A DNA stretch of 64,000 nucleotides from Erythrobacter sp. NAP1 (lineage in GTDB: Bacteria; Pseudomonadota; Alphaproteobacteria; Sphingomonadales; Sphingomonadaceae), in the NCBI RefSeq assembly GCF_000152865.1, contig NZ_CH672390.1, forward strand, positions 1,868,474 through 1,932,473, given 5' to 3'. Made by a program: the position numbers and the translations under genes. Positions 1-8,671 of this stretch are shown here, in pieces. Below the pieces are notes generated by a model. The model did not search any database. It saw only the letters and a program-made list of their open reading frames with translations, and was not told the DNA's origin. Position 1 is the first letter of the stretch, and the number at the start of each line of letters is the position of its first letter.

Positions 1-246
1 TTCCGGGACGTAGATCGCGCTTAACTCTGTCGCGCCGTCTTTGACGAGAAAGCCCTGATCCGTTTCGCCGACAAGCACGGAGTCTGCAGCCTCCACGGGC
101 TGACCTCCGGCCACCCAACGGGCACCGTCTGCGTCAACTTCCATGACGTCAGCGTGGGCCGTGCTCGCCACAAATGCCAGCGCGAGAAGCGCCGACGGGA
201 ATGTCATGCCCAGCGATACAGATCTGCTCGCACGCGCGAGAATCAT
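1..246 (-). CDS. exported protein of unknown function, C-terminal part outside window
   Basis: Only the first 82 codons are in the window. The ATG at 246 is preceded by a near-perfect GGAGG six bases upstream. The N-terminus looks like a Sec signal peptide: basic MILARASRS, a hydrophobic stretch, then a likely AHA|D cleavage near residue 32. The mature start (DVMEVDADGARWVAGG) is unfamiliar and no catalytic motif is visible in the part present. It lies downstream of the TPR gene on the same strand, but a terminator hairpin and a candidate PHO-box-like repeat separate the two, so it probably has its own promoter. A periplasmic cell-envelope protein is possible, but function cannot be assigned. 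Confidence 0.75.
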   Translation of the reverse strand, partial: MILARASRSVSLGMTFPSALLALAFVASTAHADVMEVDADGARWVAGGQPVEAADSVLVGETDQGFLVKDGATELSAIYVPE

Positions 247-283
247 TGCTGTCCTCCAGAGGCTTCTCCTTTGTCTACCGTAA

Positions 284-301
284 ATGACAAGCGGGTGACA
301 G
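284..301 (-). promoter_or_regulatory. candidate PHO-box-like direct repeat
   Basis: Read on the minus strand the sequence is CTGTCACCCGCTTGTCAT: two CTGTCAY-like heptamers with the 11-bp period typical of PhoB sites. A -10-like TAGACA follows six bases later, and the ATG at 246 lies 38 bases downstream. The match to the consensus was judged by eye. Which regulator binds is inference. Confidence 0.35.
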
Positions 302-359
302 TCTCGCAGAACACGCCTTGCTCCGAACCGTCCTCGCAGTCTTTCTTCGCAATGAAGCG

Positions 360-397
360 ACAAACAAAAGCGGGCGCGAAGCGATGTGCTTCGCGCC
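360..397 (-). terminator. Rho-independent terminator after the TPR gene
   Basis: A perfect 10-bp stem (GGCGCGAAGC / GCTTCGCGCC, 373-397) closes a 5-base loop. On the minus strand it is followed by the T-rich CGCTTTTGTTTGT. It lies about 130 bases beyond the stop of the leftward TPR gene. Confidence 0.7.
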
Positions 398-528
398 AGC
401 TGTAAAGGGCACCTCAGACGCGCCCTAGAGTATTAAGCCACAGTGCGGATCTTTGGCATCCGATTTTAAAGCAATGGGCGCAGCCAACTTTTGCGAGCCC
501 GAACCGCGCTTGTTGCTGTGACCGTCAA

Positions 529-951
529 TCAGTCACGCAAGGTGAACTGGCTGCCACTTGCCCGCTCAGGGAGGAACTCCCCGCGATCCAGCATCGCGAT
601 GGCCTTGCGAGCCAATCGGCGCGAGTCCGTCGTGGTTCCGTTCACCGTCTCGAGATCGAGCACTTCGCGACTGCGCATCGCAGCCTCAAAACTTGCACGA
701 GCCTTTTCGGTCTCGCCTATCTGCGCATGTGCGATGCCAAGATTGATGAGCAGCGCAGGATCGCCAGGATGCGCCTCAAGCTCAGCCTCGAGCGCGGCGA
801 TGGCGCGGATGGTCTGTCCGTCCGACAGCGTCTGCGCTGACAGACCTGCGTCGGTAGGCGTCACAGATTGTGCGTTTGCAGGCATAGCGAATGCAGCGCT
901 TGCTGCGAGAATCGCTGTCAGGCCGAGCCGGTTCTTGTTTTTGTATGACAT
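529..951 (-). CDS. small exported tetratricopeptide-repeat protein
   Basis: The product is 140 aa. The start at 951 (MSYKNKNRLG) is chosen because AAAAGGAGG sits eight bases upstream; the ATG at 957 would be only one base from that Shine-Dalgarno. A basic, hydrophobic N-terminus ending ANAQS indicates a signal peptide. The middle carries a TPR-like helix pair (LEAHPGDPALLINLGIAHAQ, then GETEKARASFEAAM). TPR units usually mediate protein contacts; the partner is unknown. It is divergent from the lipoprotein/TonB receptor genes and shares their intergenic region, and its mRNA probably ends at the hairpin at 373-397. Confidence 0.75.
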   Translation of the reverse strand: MSYKNKNRLGLTAILAASAAFAMPANAQSVTPTDAGLSAQTLSDGQTIRAIAALEAELEAHPGDPALLINLGIAHAQIGETEKARASFEAAMRSREVLDLETVNGTTTDSRRLARKAIAMLDRGEFLPERASGSQFTLRD

Positions 952-1279
952 TGGCATGCCCTCCTTTTCTTGTGAGAGCATGATGCGACGTGTTTCTTAA
1001 AAATGCAATACAACTGTAACATTGTCATACAGCTGCCATTGAACGGCATTTTTTATTGATATTTCAGTGGTTTGAATACGAACCTCTATTTCGTTTATGT
1101 TACAGTTACGTAATTTTGCTCAGTCGCATTTGTCTTTTTTCAGTCATGTGACAGTCCTGTCGCAAAAAGCATCGCACAGCAAAAATTCTGTCACTTACCG
1201 TCCCTAGCGGAGTCTGCGGCGCCACCATTCGCGCGCTTTCGATTTTTCGATTCTCGGTTTTTCTAGGGGACCGCTCGCT
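952..1279. promoter_or_regulatory. AT-rich divergent promoter region (328 bases, no gene)
   Basis: This gap is clearly richer in A and T than its neighbours and separates the leftward TPR gene from the rightward lipoprotein gene. It contains several CTGTMAC-type heptamers in both orientations (near 1014, 1097, 1146, 1187) and the better-ordered pair at 1022-1039. No ORF with a ribosome-binding site was found. It is probably the control region for both flanking genes. Confidence 0.55.
1022..1039 (+). promoter_or_regulatory. candidate PHO-box-like direct repeat
   Basis: TTGTCATACAGCTGCCAT consists of two heptamers each one base from CTGTCAT, separated by four bases, so the repeat period is 11. 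It lies about 240 bases upstream of the lipoprotein start. A PhoB-family (though receiver-degenerate) regulator is encoded downstream at 5756-6442. Binding by either protein is inference. Confidence 0.3.
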
Positions 1280-2842
1280 GTGAAGAATATCCAACGCTCT
1301 CTCGTCCTTGGCGCCAGCATTGTTGCTCTTGCGGGCTGCGGCGCGGACGAAATCGTCTCGCCTGGCACCAGCGGCGACATCATCATCAACAATCCGTCGC
1401 CAACTCCCACCCCGACGCCGACCCCGACGCCGACCCAGTCGCTCGTCACTCCGGCTGCCGGCTGCCCGACAATTGCATCGACCGGCGGTCTTACCGACGC
1501 AGGCACGATCGAAGGCCCGACCGGCGAATATCGCGTGTGTCAGCTGCCGACGACCTTCAACGCAGACGACACCCTGCCCTTCATCGACGGCCTTCTTTAT
1601 GAGATCTCGGGCCGCGTAAACGTCGGCACCGACCAGGGCTTCTCGAGTACCGGCAGCGACGTCAACCTGACGATCGAACCGGGCGTGATCCTCTTCGCGC
1701 AGGCCGAATCGTTCTTCGTCGTGAACCGCGGCAACACCATCGCAGCTGACGGCACCGCCGATCGCCCGATTGTCTGGACCAGCCGCGACAACGTTCTCGG
1801 CCTTTCGAGCGACGGCAGCGATGCACAGTGGGGCGGCGTCGTTCTTCTGGGCCGCGCTCCGGTCTCGGATTGTTCGACCCAGGTCTTCAACACCGCAGCG
1901 GCTCCCAACGCCAACCCGCAGTGTGAACAGCAGCTCGAAGGTACCGTCGTTGCAACGCCGTTCGGCGGTACCGACGATGCTGACAGCTCGGGTTCGTTCA
2001 CCTTCAACCAGATCCGCTTCTCGGGCTTCGAGCTTCAGCAGGCGAACGAACTTCAGTCGCTGACCACCGGCGGCACCGGTTCCGGCACGGTTATCGAGAA
2101 CCTCCTCTCGTTCAACAGCTCGGATGACGGTGTCGAATTCTTCGGCGGCTCGGTCAACGTCCGTAACCTCGCCGTGATCGGCGCGTCGGACGACTCGATC
2201 GACCTCGACAGCGGCGTTCAGACCAACATCGAAACCGGCATCGCTGTTCAGCGCACCAACACCGGTGACAGCCTGGTCGAATTCGACTCGCCCGACGATC
2301 TGGGTGACGGCACGCCTGGAAACGCTCTCCCGCAGAGCCGTGGTCAGTTCAACAACTTCACGTTCGTCCAGCGTTCTTCGGCTTCGGGCCAGGCTCTGCG
2401 CGTTCGCGGCGGTGCTGCTCTCGGCTTGACCAACTCGGTCATCGACCTCGACACCGCAGCCGACGTCTGCATCCGCGTTGACGAGCAGATCACGCTCGAC
2501 GCCCTGATCGGCTTCGACTCGGTAGTCTGCGACGGCGTCGATCGCCCGGTTCGCGGTTCCGACGGTCCTTCGGATGCACAGGTTCAGGCGGTTGTCGATG
2601 CCGGTACCAACAACGACCTGACCGCGACGCTGACACTGACCGACACGGTTGTGAACGGTTCGTTCGAAAACGGCGTGACCGCTTTCGACGCGACCGCCCG
2701 TTCGTCCTTCTTCACCGACCTCGGCTTCGTTGGCGCAATTGAAAGCGCCATCGCCGACGACTTCGGTGACTGGACCTGCAACTCGTCGATCCTCGACTTC
2801 GGCAGCGCCACCGGCGACTGCACCTCGCTGCCGGTCTACTAA
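1280..2842 (+). CDS. surface lipoprotein with Pro-Thr repeat, partner of the TonB receptor
   Basis: The product is 520 aa, starting at GTG with AGGGGA about ten bases upstream. The N-terminus MKNIQRSLVLGASIVALAGC has a clear lipobox with the acylated cysteine at residue 20. A (PT)n linker covers residues 41-52, followed by a large acidic domain rich in Gly, Asn, Asp, Ser and Thr (for example SSDDGVEFFGGSVNVRNL). The repeated hydrophobic/Asn pattern suggests a beta-helical extracellular fold. It lies 118 bases upstream of a TonB-dependent receptor, with an attenuator-like hairpin between. Lipoprotein/TonB-receptor pairs often act together in substrate capture; the ligand is unknown here. Confidence 0.8.
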   Translation: MKNIQRSLVLGASIVALAGCGADEIVSPGTSGDIIINNPSPTPTPTPTPTPTQSLVTPAAGCPTIASTGGLTDAGTIEGPTGEYRVCQLPTTFNADDTLPFIDGLLYEISGRVNVGTDQGFSSTGSDVNLTIEPGVILFAQAESFFVVNRGNTIAADGTADRPIVWTSRDNVLGLSSDGSDAQWGGVVLLGRAPVSDCSTQVFNTAAAPNANPQCEQQLEGTVVATPFGGTDDADSSGSFTFNQIRFSGFELQQANELQSLTTGGTGSGTVIENLLSFNSSDDGVEFFGGSVNVRNLAVIGASDDSIDLDSGVQTNIETGIAVQRTNTGDSLVEFDSPDDLGDGTPGNALPQSRGQFNNFTFVQRSSASGQALRVRGGAALGLTNSVIDLDTAADVCIRVDEQITLDALIGFDSVVCDGVDRPVRGSDGPSDAQVQAVVDAGTNNDLTATLTLTDTVVNGSFENGVTAFDATARSSFFTDLGFVGAIESAIADDFGDWTCNSSILDFGSATGDCTSLPVY

Positions 2843-2863
2843 TCGGCGCCTTTCGATCTTTGT

Positions 2864-2896
2864 GGGAGGCGCCCGTTTCTGGCGCCTCCCATTTTG
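2864..2896 (+). terminator. hairpin with short T-run between lipoprotein and receptor genes
   Basis: GGGAGGCGCC and GGCGCCTCCC form a perfect 10-bp stem with a 7-base loop, followed by ATTTTGCC. In this position it could terminate part of the transcripts or protect the 3' end of the upstream message, giving unequal expression of lipoprotein and receptor. Confidence 0.6.
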
Positions 2897-2960
2897 CCAT
2901 TTACGGGCCCTTCCGGCTCGATCCGATCTACAAGACCTAATCATGAGGGGGTCTCATACT

Positions 2961-5669
2961 ATGTTGACTGGCAAGCGCCTGGCAGGGCTGCTGCTTCTCA
3001 CCACGTCGCTCACTTTTCCAACGGTCCTGCACGCTCAGTCGACCGATACGAACGAGACCGACGAACTGGCGCAGGACGTCCAGCAGGACCCGCAGGACGA
3101 ACAGGTTGAGGAGCCCGATATCTCGGTTCCCGGCGGATCGGGGATCATTGTCACTGGACGTCGCAACCGCAATCCGGAGCGTTCCTCCACGCAGGTGCTC
3201 AACGTCCTGTCCGAGGCGGACATCGCACGTACCGGCGAAGGCGACATTGCAGGCGCGCTCGGCCGTGTGACGGGCCTTTCGCTCGTCGGCGACGGCCGCG
3301 TCTTCGTTCGCGGTCTGGGTGATCGTTACTCGCTCGCCCTCCTCAACGGTCTTCCCCTTCCAAGCCCGGAACCGCTCAGCCGCGTCGTTCCGCTCGACAT
3401 CTTCCCGACCAACGTCATTGCATCAAGCCTTGTGCAGAAGACCTATTCTGCCAACTATCCGGGCGAGTTCGGCGGCGGTGTGATCAACCTCACCACCAAG
3501 GCAGTCCCGGTAGAGGACTTCCTTTCCGTCAGCTTCGGCATCAGCGGTGACAGCGAGACCACGTTCGAGAACGGCCTGACCTATTTCGGCTCCGATCTCG
3601 ACTCATTCGGTTTCGACAACGGCAACCGCGACATTCCGTCGAACCTGCAGGCCTTCTTCGACAGCGGCGAGCGTATCGGTACGGTCGACCTTGCAACGTC
3701 CGAAGGCATTGCCGGTCAGCTTTTCCCGCTGAACCTGGTAACTCTCCAGCGTGACAACTCGCAGCGCCCGAACTTCTCGGGCTCGATCACCGGCGGGCTT
3801 TCGTTCGAGCTTGGTGATGACACCTTCCTCGGCGTGATTGCGACGGCTTCGATCAAGAACAGCCTGCGCAACCGCCAGGTCCTCTCGCAGAGGGGTAACA
3901 ACGACCTCAGCGAAGTGTTCGAGACCAGCGAGACCTTCATCACCGATGAGAACATCCTGGTGAACGGCCTCCTCGGCTTCGGTCTCGATTTCGGACCGCA
4001 TACCGTTCGCTGGACCAACCTCTACATCCGCGACACTCTCAAGACCGCACGTCTTGAGGAAGCCTTCGATCCCTTCCCCGGTGAGACAGGCTTTGACTTC
4101 ATCAACCAGCAGACCGCATGGTTTGAGCGTCAGCTGATGGACACGCAGTTGGTGGCGGAGCTCGATTTTGATCGTCTCAGCGTTGATCTGCGTGGCGGCT
4201 ATGCTCGCACCGATCGCGAAGCGCCGTTCAACACGACCTTCAGCTACACCCGCACCAACTTCACCGGCAACCAGTTCGGCGATCTGTTCGTCGCCTACTT
4301 CAACCAGCTGTCGGACGCGGGGATCACCACCGTCGCCTTCGACGATCTGCAGGAAGAGCTGTGGTATGGCGGCATCGACCTCGGCTACGAGATCACCGAC
4401 AACTTTGAAGCGACCGTCGGCTACGCCTATTCGGACACCGACCGCCGTTCGGAGAGCCGCGAGTTCCGTCCGTTCATTTCGCCCGACCCTGCCAATGTCG
4501 ATCTGGGCCTGAACGAAACCGCAGCGGTTGCGCTCGGCCTTCGTCGTCCGGGCGACATCATCAACGGCGCAACCCTCTCAGGGTTCAACGTGAACCTGAC
4601 CGAAGCAACGCCGTTCCCTGTGTTCGATGCAGCTCTCGAAACGCAGGCTGGCTACGGCCTCGTGCGCTGGCTGCCGACCGACACGCTGACGCTGGAAGCG
4701 GGTCTTCGCTACGAAGATGCAAGCCAGGTCGTCGCGCTTGACCAGTCGGTGTTCAACACCCCGATTGCAGGTGCCACGCCGACCGACATCTTCAACGACT
4801 ACTTCCTGCCGTCGGGTACGATTACCTGGGAGCCGATTCCCGACTTCCAGCTGCGCGCTTCGGCATCGCAGACGATCGCCCGCCCGCAGTTCCGCGAACT
4901 CGTCGAGCAGCGTTACTTCGATCCGGAATCCAACCGGCTCTTCCAGGGTAACCCGCTGCTTCAGGACTCCGAGCTGATCAACGCCGAAGTCCGCGCCGAG
5001 TACTATATGGGCGGTCCCAACCGGGTGAGCCTTGCAGGCTTCTACAAGGAGATCGACAACCCGATCGAGAGCACGTTCAACGTCGCATCGGGCCAGGTCT
5101 TCACCAGCTTTGCAAACGCACCTTCGGCTGAGCTCTACGGGCTTGAGCTCGACGCGGTCTACGGCATTGACCTGTATGGCATGGGCGGCAGCTTCTGGGA
5201 GACAAAGCAGCTGCTCTTCATCGCCAACTACACCTACACCCAGTCGGAGCTTTCGGTCAGCGACACCGATATCGCTCCTGTGCCCGGCAACGCCAACCAG
5301 CTCGCAAGCCTCATCTTCGATGATGGCGCTCCGCTGGTGGGTCAGTCCGACCACCTCGCCAACATCTCGATCGGGATCGAGGACACCGAGAAGACGCAGC
5401 AGCTCTCAGTGCTCTTCAACTATGCGAGCGAGCGTGTGACGCAGCGTGCCGGCGCGCAGCCTGACTTCGTTGAGGATCCGGGCCTGACGATCGACATCGT
5501 TGCCCGCACCGAGCTTCAGCTTGGCGTTCCGATGGAGCTGAGCTTCGAGGTCCGCAACATCACTGGCCGCGACAACTTCGAGTTCCAGGAGCTCGGCGCG
5601 AACCGCGTGGAGTTCAACACTTTCGACGTGGGCACGTCTTTCTCGCTGGGGATCAAGGCCGACTTCTGA
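2961..5669 (+). CDS. TonB-dependent outer-membrane receptor
   Basis: The product is 902 aa. The ATG at 2961 is chosen because it follows GAGGGGG by about ten bases and opens a signal peptide (MLTGKRLAGLLLLTTSL, cleavage near HAQ|S at about residue 26). After an acidic linker, residues about 65-190 form the plug (GIIVTGRRNRNPERSS; VFVRGLGDRYSLALLNG; NYPGEFGGGVINLTTK). The rest is a 22-strand type barrel ending in a terminal Phe (FSLGIKADF), as outer-membrane proteins require. TonB and proton motive force would drive import. The substrate cannot be read from the sequence. It is probably co-regulated with the lipoprotein gene upstream. Confidence 0.92.
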   Translation: MLTGKRLAGLLLLTTSLTFPTVLHAQSTDTNETDELAQDVQQDPQDEQVEEPDISVPGGSGIIVTGRRNRNPERSSTQVLNVLSEADIARTGEGDIAGALGRVTGLSLVGDGRVFVRGLGDRYSLALLNGLPLPSPEPLSRVVPLDIFPTNVIASSLVQKTYSANYPGEFGGGVINLTTKAVPVEDFLSVSFGISGDSETTFENGLTYFGSDLDSFGFDNGNRDIPSNLQAFFDSGERIGTVDLATSEGIAGQLFPLNLVTLQRDNSQRPNFSGSITGGLSFELGDDTFLGVIATASIKNSLRNRQVLSQRGNNDLSEVFETSETFITDENILVNGLLGFGLDFGPHTVRWTNLYIRDTLKTARLEEAFDPFPGETGFDFINQQTAWFERQLMDTQLVAELDFDRLSVDLRGGYARTDREAPFNTTFSYTRTNFTGNQFGDLFVAYFNQLSDAGITTVAFDDLQEELWYGGIDLGYEITDNFEATVGYAYSDTDRRSESREFRPFISPDPANVDLGLNETAAVALGLRRPGDIINGATLSGFNVNLTEATPFPVFDAALETQAGYGLVRWLPTDTLTLEAGLRYEDASQVVALDQSVFNTPIAGATPTDIFNDYFLPSGTITWEPIPDFQLRASASQTIARPQFRELVEQRYFDPESNRLFQGNPLLQDSELINAEVRAEYYMGGPNRVSLAGFYKEIDNPIESTFNVASGQVFTSFANAPSAELYGLELDAVYGIDLYGMGGSFWETKQLLFIANYTYTQSELSVSDTDIAPVPGNANQLASLIFDDGAPLVGQSDHLANISIGIEDTEKTQQLSVLFNYASERVTQRAGAQPDFVEDPGLTIDIVARTELQLGVPMELSFEVRNITGRDNFEFQELGANRVEFNTFDVGTSFSLGIKADF

Positions 5670-5692
5670 TCGCCTGACCTCTCCCGCACTCC

Positions 5693-5727
5693 AGAAGGGC
5701 CGCTTCCATCATGGGAGCGGCCCTTCT
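5693..5727. terminator. hairpin between convergent genes
   Basis: A 15-bp stem with one G-U pair (AGAAGGGCCGCTTCC / GGGAGCGGCCCTTCT) and a 5-base loop lies between the receptor stop and the stop of the convergent regulator. No clear T-tract follows on either strand, so it may act as a bidirectional transcript-end structure rather than a classical intrinsic terminator. Confidence 0.5.
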
Positions 5728-5755
5728 CGTTGGAGCTCTGGAAGTGCTGGCGCGC

Positions 5756-6442
5756 TCAGCCGATGTCGAAGACGTAACCTGCCCCGCGCACGGTGCGCAG
5801 GGGGTTGCCGCCGCCCGCCGCCTTGATCGCGCGCCGCAGCCGTCCGACCCAGACATCGACCGTTCGCTCGTCGATCTCCGGTTCGCGCTTGCCCAGCCCT
5901 GCGATGAGGTCATCCCGGCTCATCACCGTGTTGGGGTTCTCGGCGAAGAAGCGCAGCAGGCGGAACTCGTTGGGCCGCAGCTTGATCGGCTCATCGGCCC
6001 AGCGCGCCTGAAGCGCCGCCATGTCGATCGACAGTTCGCCGATCTGAGTGCGGCGTGTTGCATGCCGGTCGGGCGTCTTGCTTTGCAGCGCGAGCACCCG
6101 GTCGAGCACGCCGGTGCGGCTGAGCGGTCCGACCACGTAGTCATCGGCTCCTGCCTTAAGCGCCCGGCGGCGATCCTCTTCGTCGTCCTCTTCGAGCACC
6201 ATCGTGATGTGCGCTTCGGCGGTGCGCTCATCAGCGCGCAACCGGCGGCACATTTCGAGGCCTGCGAGGTCCTCCATCACCCAGTCGACGAAGACCCACA
6301 ACGCGCCATCGACGAGCCTTTTGGGACCATCAGAGCCCAGCCGGTCGAAGGTGATCCGGCGACCATCATGGATGAAGTCTTCGCGAAAGCTATCCGGACC
6401 ATCGCCGAGATCGCTGGTCAGGAAGACGGTTATGACATCCAT
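5756..6442 (-). CDS. OmpR/PhoB-family regulator with atypical receiver domain
   Basis: From the ATG at 6442 the product is 228 aa; a GTG at 6526 would add 28 residues but lacks a ribosome-binding site. Residues 1-120 have receiver spacing with a candidate phospho-acceptor Asp53 (FVDWVM). However, the N-terminal acidic pair normally at the end of strand 1 is absent (VITVFLTSD), and the conserved Lys-Pro is replaced (DYVVGPLS, Gly105). The C-terminal about 95 residues are a winged helix (LRPNEFRLLRFFAENPN, ERTVDVWVGRLRRAI, RTVRGAGYVFDI). No histidine kinase gene is adjacent. It probably regulates transcription, possibly without phosphorylation. The receptor/lipoprotein locus next to it is a candidate target. 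Confidence 0.8.
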   Translation of the reverse strand: MDVITVFLTSDLGDGPDSFREDFIHDGRRITFDRLGSDGPKRLVDGALWVFVDWVMEDLAGLEMCRRLRADERTAEAHITMVLEEDDEEDRRRALKAGADDYVVGPLSRTGVLDRVLALQSKTPDRHATRRTQIGELSIDMAALQARWADEPIKLRPNEFRLLRFFAENPNTVMSRDDLIAGLGKREPEIDERTVDVWVGRLRRAIKAAGGGNPLRTVRGAGYVFDIG

Positions 6443-6576
6443 GAGCCGGGCCAAGTCCAGTGGTTGCAAAGGCAGTGCACCACGGGAACTGACGCGCGCT
6501 TGTGACGCGTTCGTGACGAGAAGCACGCGAGTTCGTCATGCTTGTCACAAACCGCCCGAAACCGGCGCTAAGACGC

Positions 6577-7599
6577 TCAACTCCTGACCGAAACCGTCTC
6601 CATCGGCGGCAAGCCCATGCCCAGCCCCGTGGGCTCTTTGGGACGATAGGGTTTCTCCAGCAAAGCAACCTCGTCATCGGCCAGTTCAAGCTCCACTGCG
6701 GCAAGCGCAGCTTCGAGGTGGTGCGGCTTGGTCGCGCCGATGATCGGCGCGCACATGGCTGGCCGGGTGAAGTGCCAGGCGAGAGCGATGCTCGCCATCG
6801 CATCGCCGCGTTCCTCGGCAAGCTCTGCAAGCGCCGTGATGATCGACTGGTCGGCCTCGTCCTCGTCCTTGTAGAGCGCCTTGCCCACCCCGTCGGTTTT
6901 CGATCGCACCGTTTCCTCGCCAAGCGGCCTAGCCAGTCGACCGCGTGCAAGCGGGCTCCACGGGATCACGCCCACGCCTTCATCCTCGCACAGAGGCAGC
7001 ATCTCGCGCTCTTCTTCGCGGTAGAGCAGGTTCAGCTGATTCTGCATCGAGATGAAGGGCGTCCAACCGTTCGCCCGCGCGGTCTCCTGCGCCTTGGCGA
7101 ATTGCCACGCATACATCGAGGACGCCCCGATATGCAGCGCCTTGCCCGTCTTCACTATGTCGTGCAGCGCCTCCATCGTCTCCTCGATCGGCGTTGCATC
7201 GTCCCAGCGGTGGATCTGGAACAGGTCGACATAGTCCATGCCCAGCCGCGTCAGGCTGTCATCCATCGCCTTCATCAGCGCCTTGCGCGAATTGCCCCCC
7301 GCATTGGGCGCCTGCCGCCACGGGAAGTAGGCCTTGGTCGCAACCACGATCTCATCGCGCCGCGCCATCTCGCCGAGCAGCTTGCCGGTGATCTCTTCCG
7401 ACGTTCCGCCGGAGTAGACGTTGGCGGTATCGAAGAAGTTGATCCCTCCCTCCAGCGCCTGCCGGAAGAACGGGCGGCTTGCATCCTCATCAAGCAGCCA
7501 GTCGCCGTGCCAGCCCTTGGTCGTATCGCCATAGCTCATGCAGCCAAGGCACAGGCGCGAGACCGTCAGGCCCGAGTTTCCAAGACGGGTGAATTTCAT
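6577..7599 (-). CDS. aldo/keto reductase
   Basis: The product is 340 aa, normal for the family. The catalytic tetrad is intact: Asp57 and Tyr62 (FFDTANVYSGG), Lys89 (VVATK) and His130 (FQIHRWD). The (beta/alpha)8 pattern runs throughout and the start MKFTRLGNSGLTVSRLCLGC is typical. Such enzymes reduce carbonyls with NADPH in the cytosol. The N-terminus and length resemble the YajO/Tas-like subgroup. The substrate is unknown. It lies on the same strand as the SDR upstream (about 195-base gap), so a shared role is possible but not shown. Confidence 0.9.
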   Translation of the reverse strand: MKFTRLGNSGLTVSRLCLGCMSYGDTTKGWHGDWLLDEDASRPFFRQALEGGINFFDTANVYSGGTSEEITGKLLGEMARRDEIVVATKAYFPWRQAPNAGGNSRKALMKAMDDSLTRLGMDYVDLFQIHRWDDATPIEETMEALHDIVKTGKALHIGASSMYAWQFAKAQETARANGWTPFISMQNQLNLLYREEEREMLPLCEDEGVGVIPWSPLARGRLARPLGEETVRSKTDGVGKALYKDEDEADQSIITALAELAEERGDAMASIALAWHFTRPAMCAPIIGATKPHHLEAALAAVELELADDEVALLEKPYRPKEPTGLGMGLPPMETVSVRS

Positions 7600-7793
7600 G
7601 AGCGGTTACTCCTTCGATGGACCACGCAAGGGGGTGGTTTGAAAATATGAGCCGTTCCCGCAAGGTCCTGTGAATATTGGAGTTTTCGAGAAATGCGGCT
7701 GTAGGATGTGTGACTTTCCAGATTTCGGCGGCGTGACAATGCTTGAGATTGCGTTCTATCAGTCGCCCACTCAGTAGGAAACCGACGCGGGCC

Positions 7794-8534
7794 TCAACTC
7801 AGCGTCAGTCCGCCATCGACCACCAGCGTCTGCCCGGTCATGTAACTCGACAGGGGCGATGCAAGGAACAGCGCCGCGCCAGCCATGTCTTCGGGCGTAC
7901 CCATTCGGCGCAGCGGGATCGAGCGCAGCGAAGCCTCCAGCCGCTCAGGATGCTGCGTCGTGACAGCGGTCAACTTGGTCGGGACCAGCCCCGGCGCGAT
8001 GCCGTTCACGCGGATGCCGTCGCGCGCCCACGCCTCGCCCAGTGTCTTCACAAGGCTCGCCGCGCCGGCCTTTGACGCCGCATAGGCGGGGTTGCCAATT
8101 ACCGACTTGAACGCCGCGACCGAGGAAACGACGATCATCGTCCCGTCGCTTTCTCCAAGTGCAGGATGAAACGCCCACGCGCAGTCGGCGACCGAGTTCA
8201 AGTTGACCTCGATCACGTCGTCCCAACCGGGCCGCTCGAATTCCTTGCGGCCATAGCGCACGATGCCCTGGCACTGAACCAGCACGTCGAGCGCGCCAAA
8301 ATCCGCCGCCAGCGCCGCCGCGCCGTCGCGGTCGGTCACGTCCAGCTGACGATAGCCGAGCCCTGTAAGATCGCTGTCCTCCGCCTCGAGATAATCGCCC
8401 TCATCGGGCCGCGTACCGGTGACATAAACCTCAGCACCGCGAGCGCGAAAGCCCTGCGCGATGCCATTGCCGATCCCACTCGACCCGCCGATGACGAGGA
8501 CGCGTTTGCCGGTGAAATCGAGGGGGTTGGTCAT
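7794..8534 (-). CDS. short-chain dehydrogenase/reductase
   Basis: The product is 246 aa, the usual size for a classical SDR. The cofactor loop GGSSGIG is at residues 16-22. Catalytic residues are Ser137/138, Tyr151 and Lys155 (NPAYAASKAG). The strand-4 NNAG motif is altered to QCQG, which is uncommon. The C-terminus LVVDGGLTLS is typical. It would catalyse NAD(P)-dependent oxidation or reduction of an alcohol or carbonyl; the substrate is unknown. Confidence 0.9.
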   Translation of the reverse strand: MTNPLDFTGKRVLVIGGSSGIGNGIAQGFRARGAEVYVTGTRPDEGDYLEAEDSDLTGLGYRQLDVTDRDGAAALAADFGALDVLVQCQGIVRYGRKEFERPGWDDVIEVNLNSVADCAWAFHPALGESDGTMIVVSSVAAFKSVIGNPAYAASKAGAASLVKTLGEAWARDGIRVNGIAPGLVPTKLTAVTTQHPERLEASLRSIPLRRMGTPEDMAGAALFLASPLSSYMTGQTLVVDGGLTLS

Positions 8535-8671
8535 GCTTGTTCTCCGCTAGCCATACTAGAAGAGCGGGACGACCGGTTTGTAAAGTCAGAGGTTGCGGCG
8601 CAAGTCCGCTAGTGGACTAGAGCATGCGCGAAACAGATGGCGGGGACGGGGTGGAAAGCGGATAGCAGCGA

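Noticed and set aside
1430-1440. CCGACGCCGACC repeats as a possible microsatellite or phase-variable tract
   Set aside because: The run is a short in-frame Pro-Thr linker in the lipoprotein with synonymous codon variation; too short and irregular for phase variation by slippage.
1106-2944. 612-codon open frame on the minus strand opposite the lipoprotein gene
   Set aside because: It is a high-GC shadow: composition is Arg/Val/Ala-biased, no ribosome-binding site, no recognisable domain, and the plus-strand gene has a clear lipobox and normal protein character.
4578-5354. 258-codon minus-strand frame inside the TonB receptor gene
   Set aside because: Antisense shadow caused by high GC codon bias.
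5711-6505. 264-codon plus-strand frame opposite the PhoB/OmpR-like regulator
   Set aside because: Shadow of the regulator; the minus-strand frame has the winged-helix motifs.
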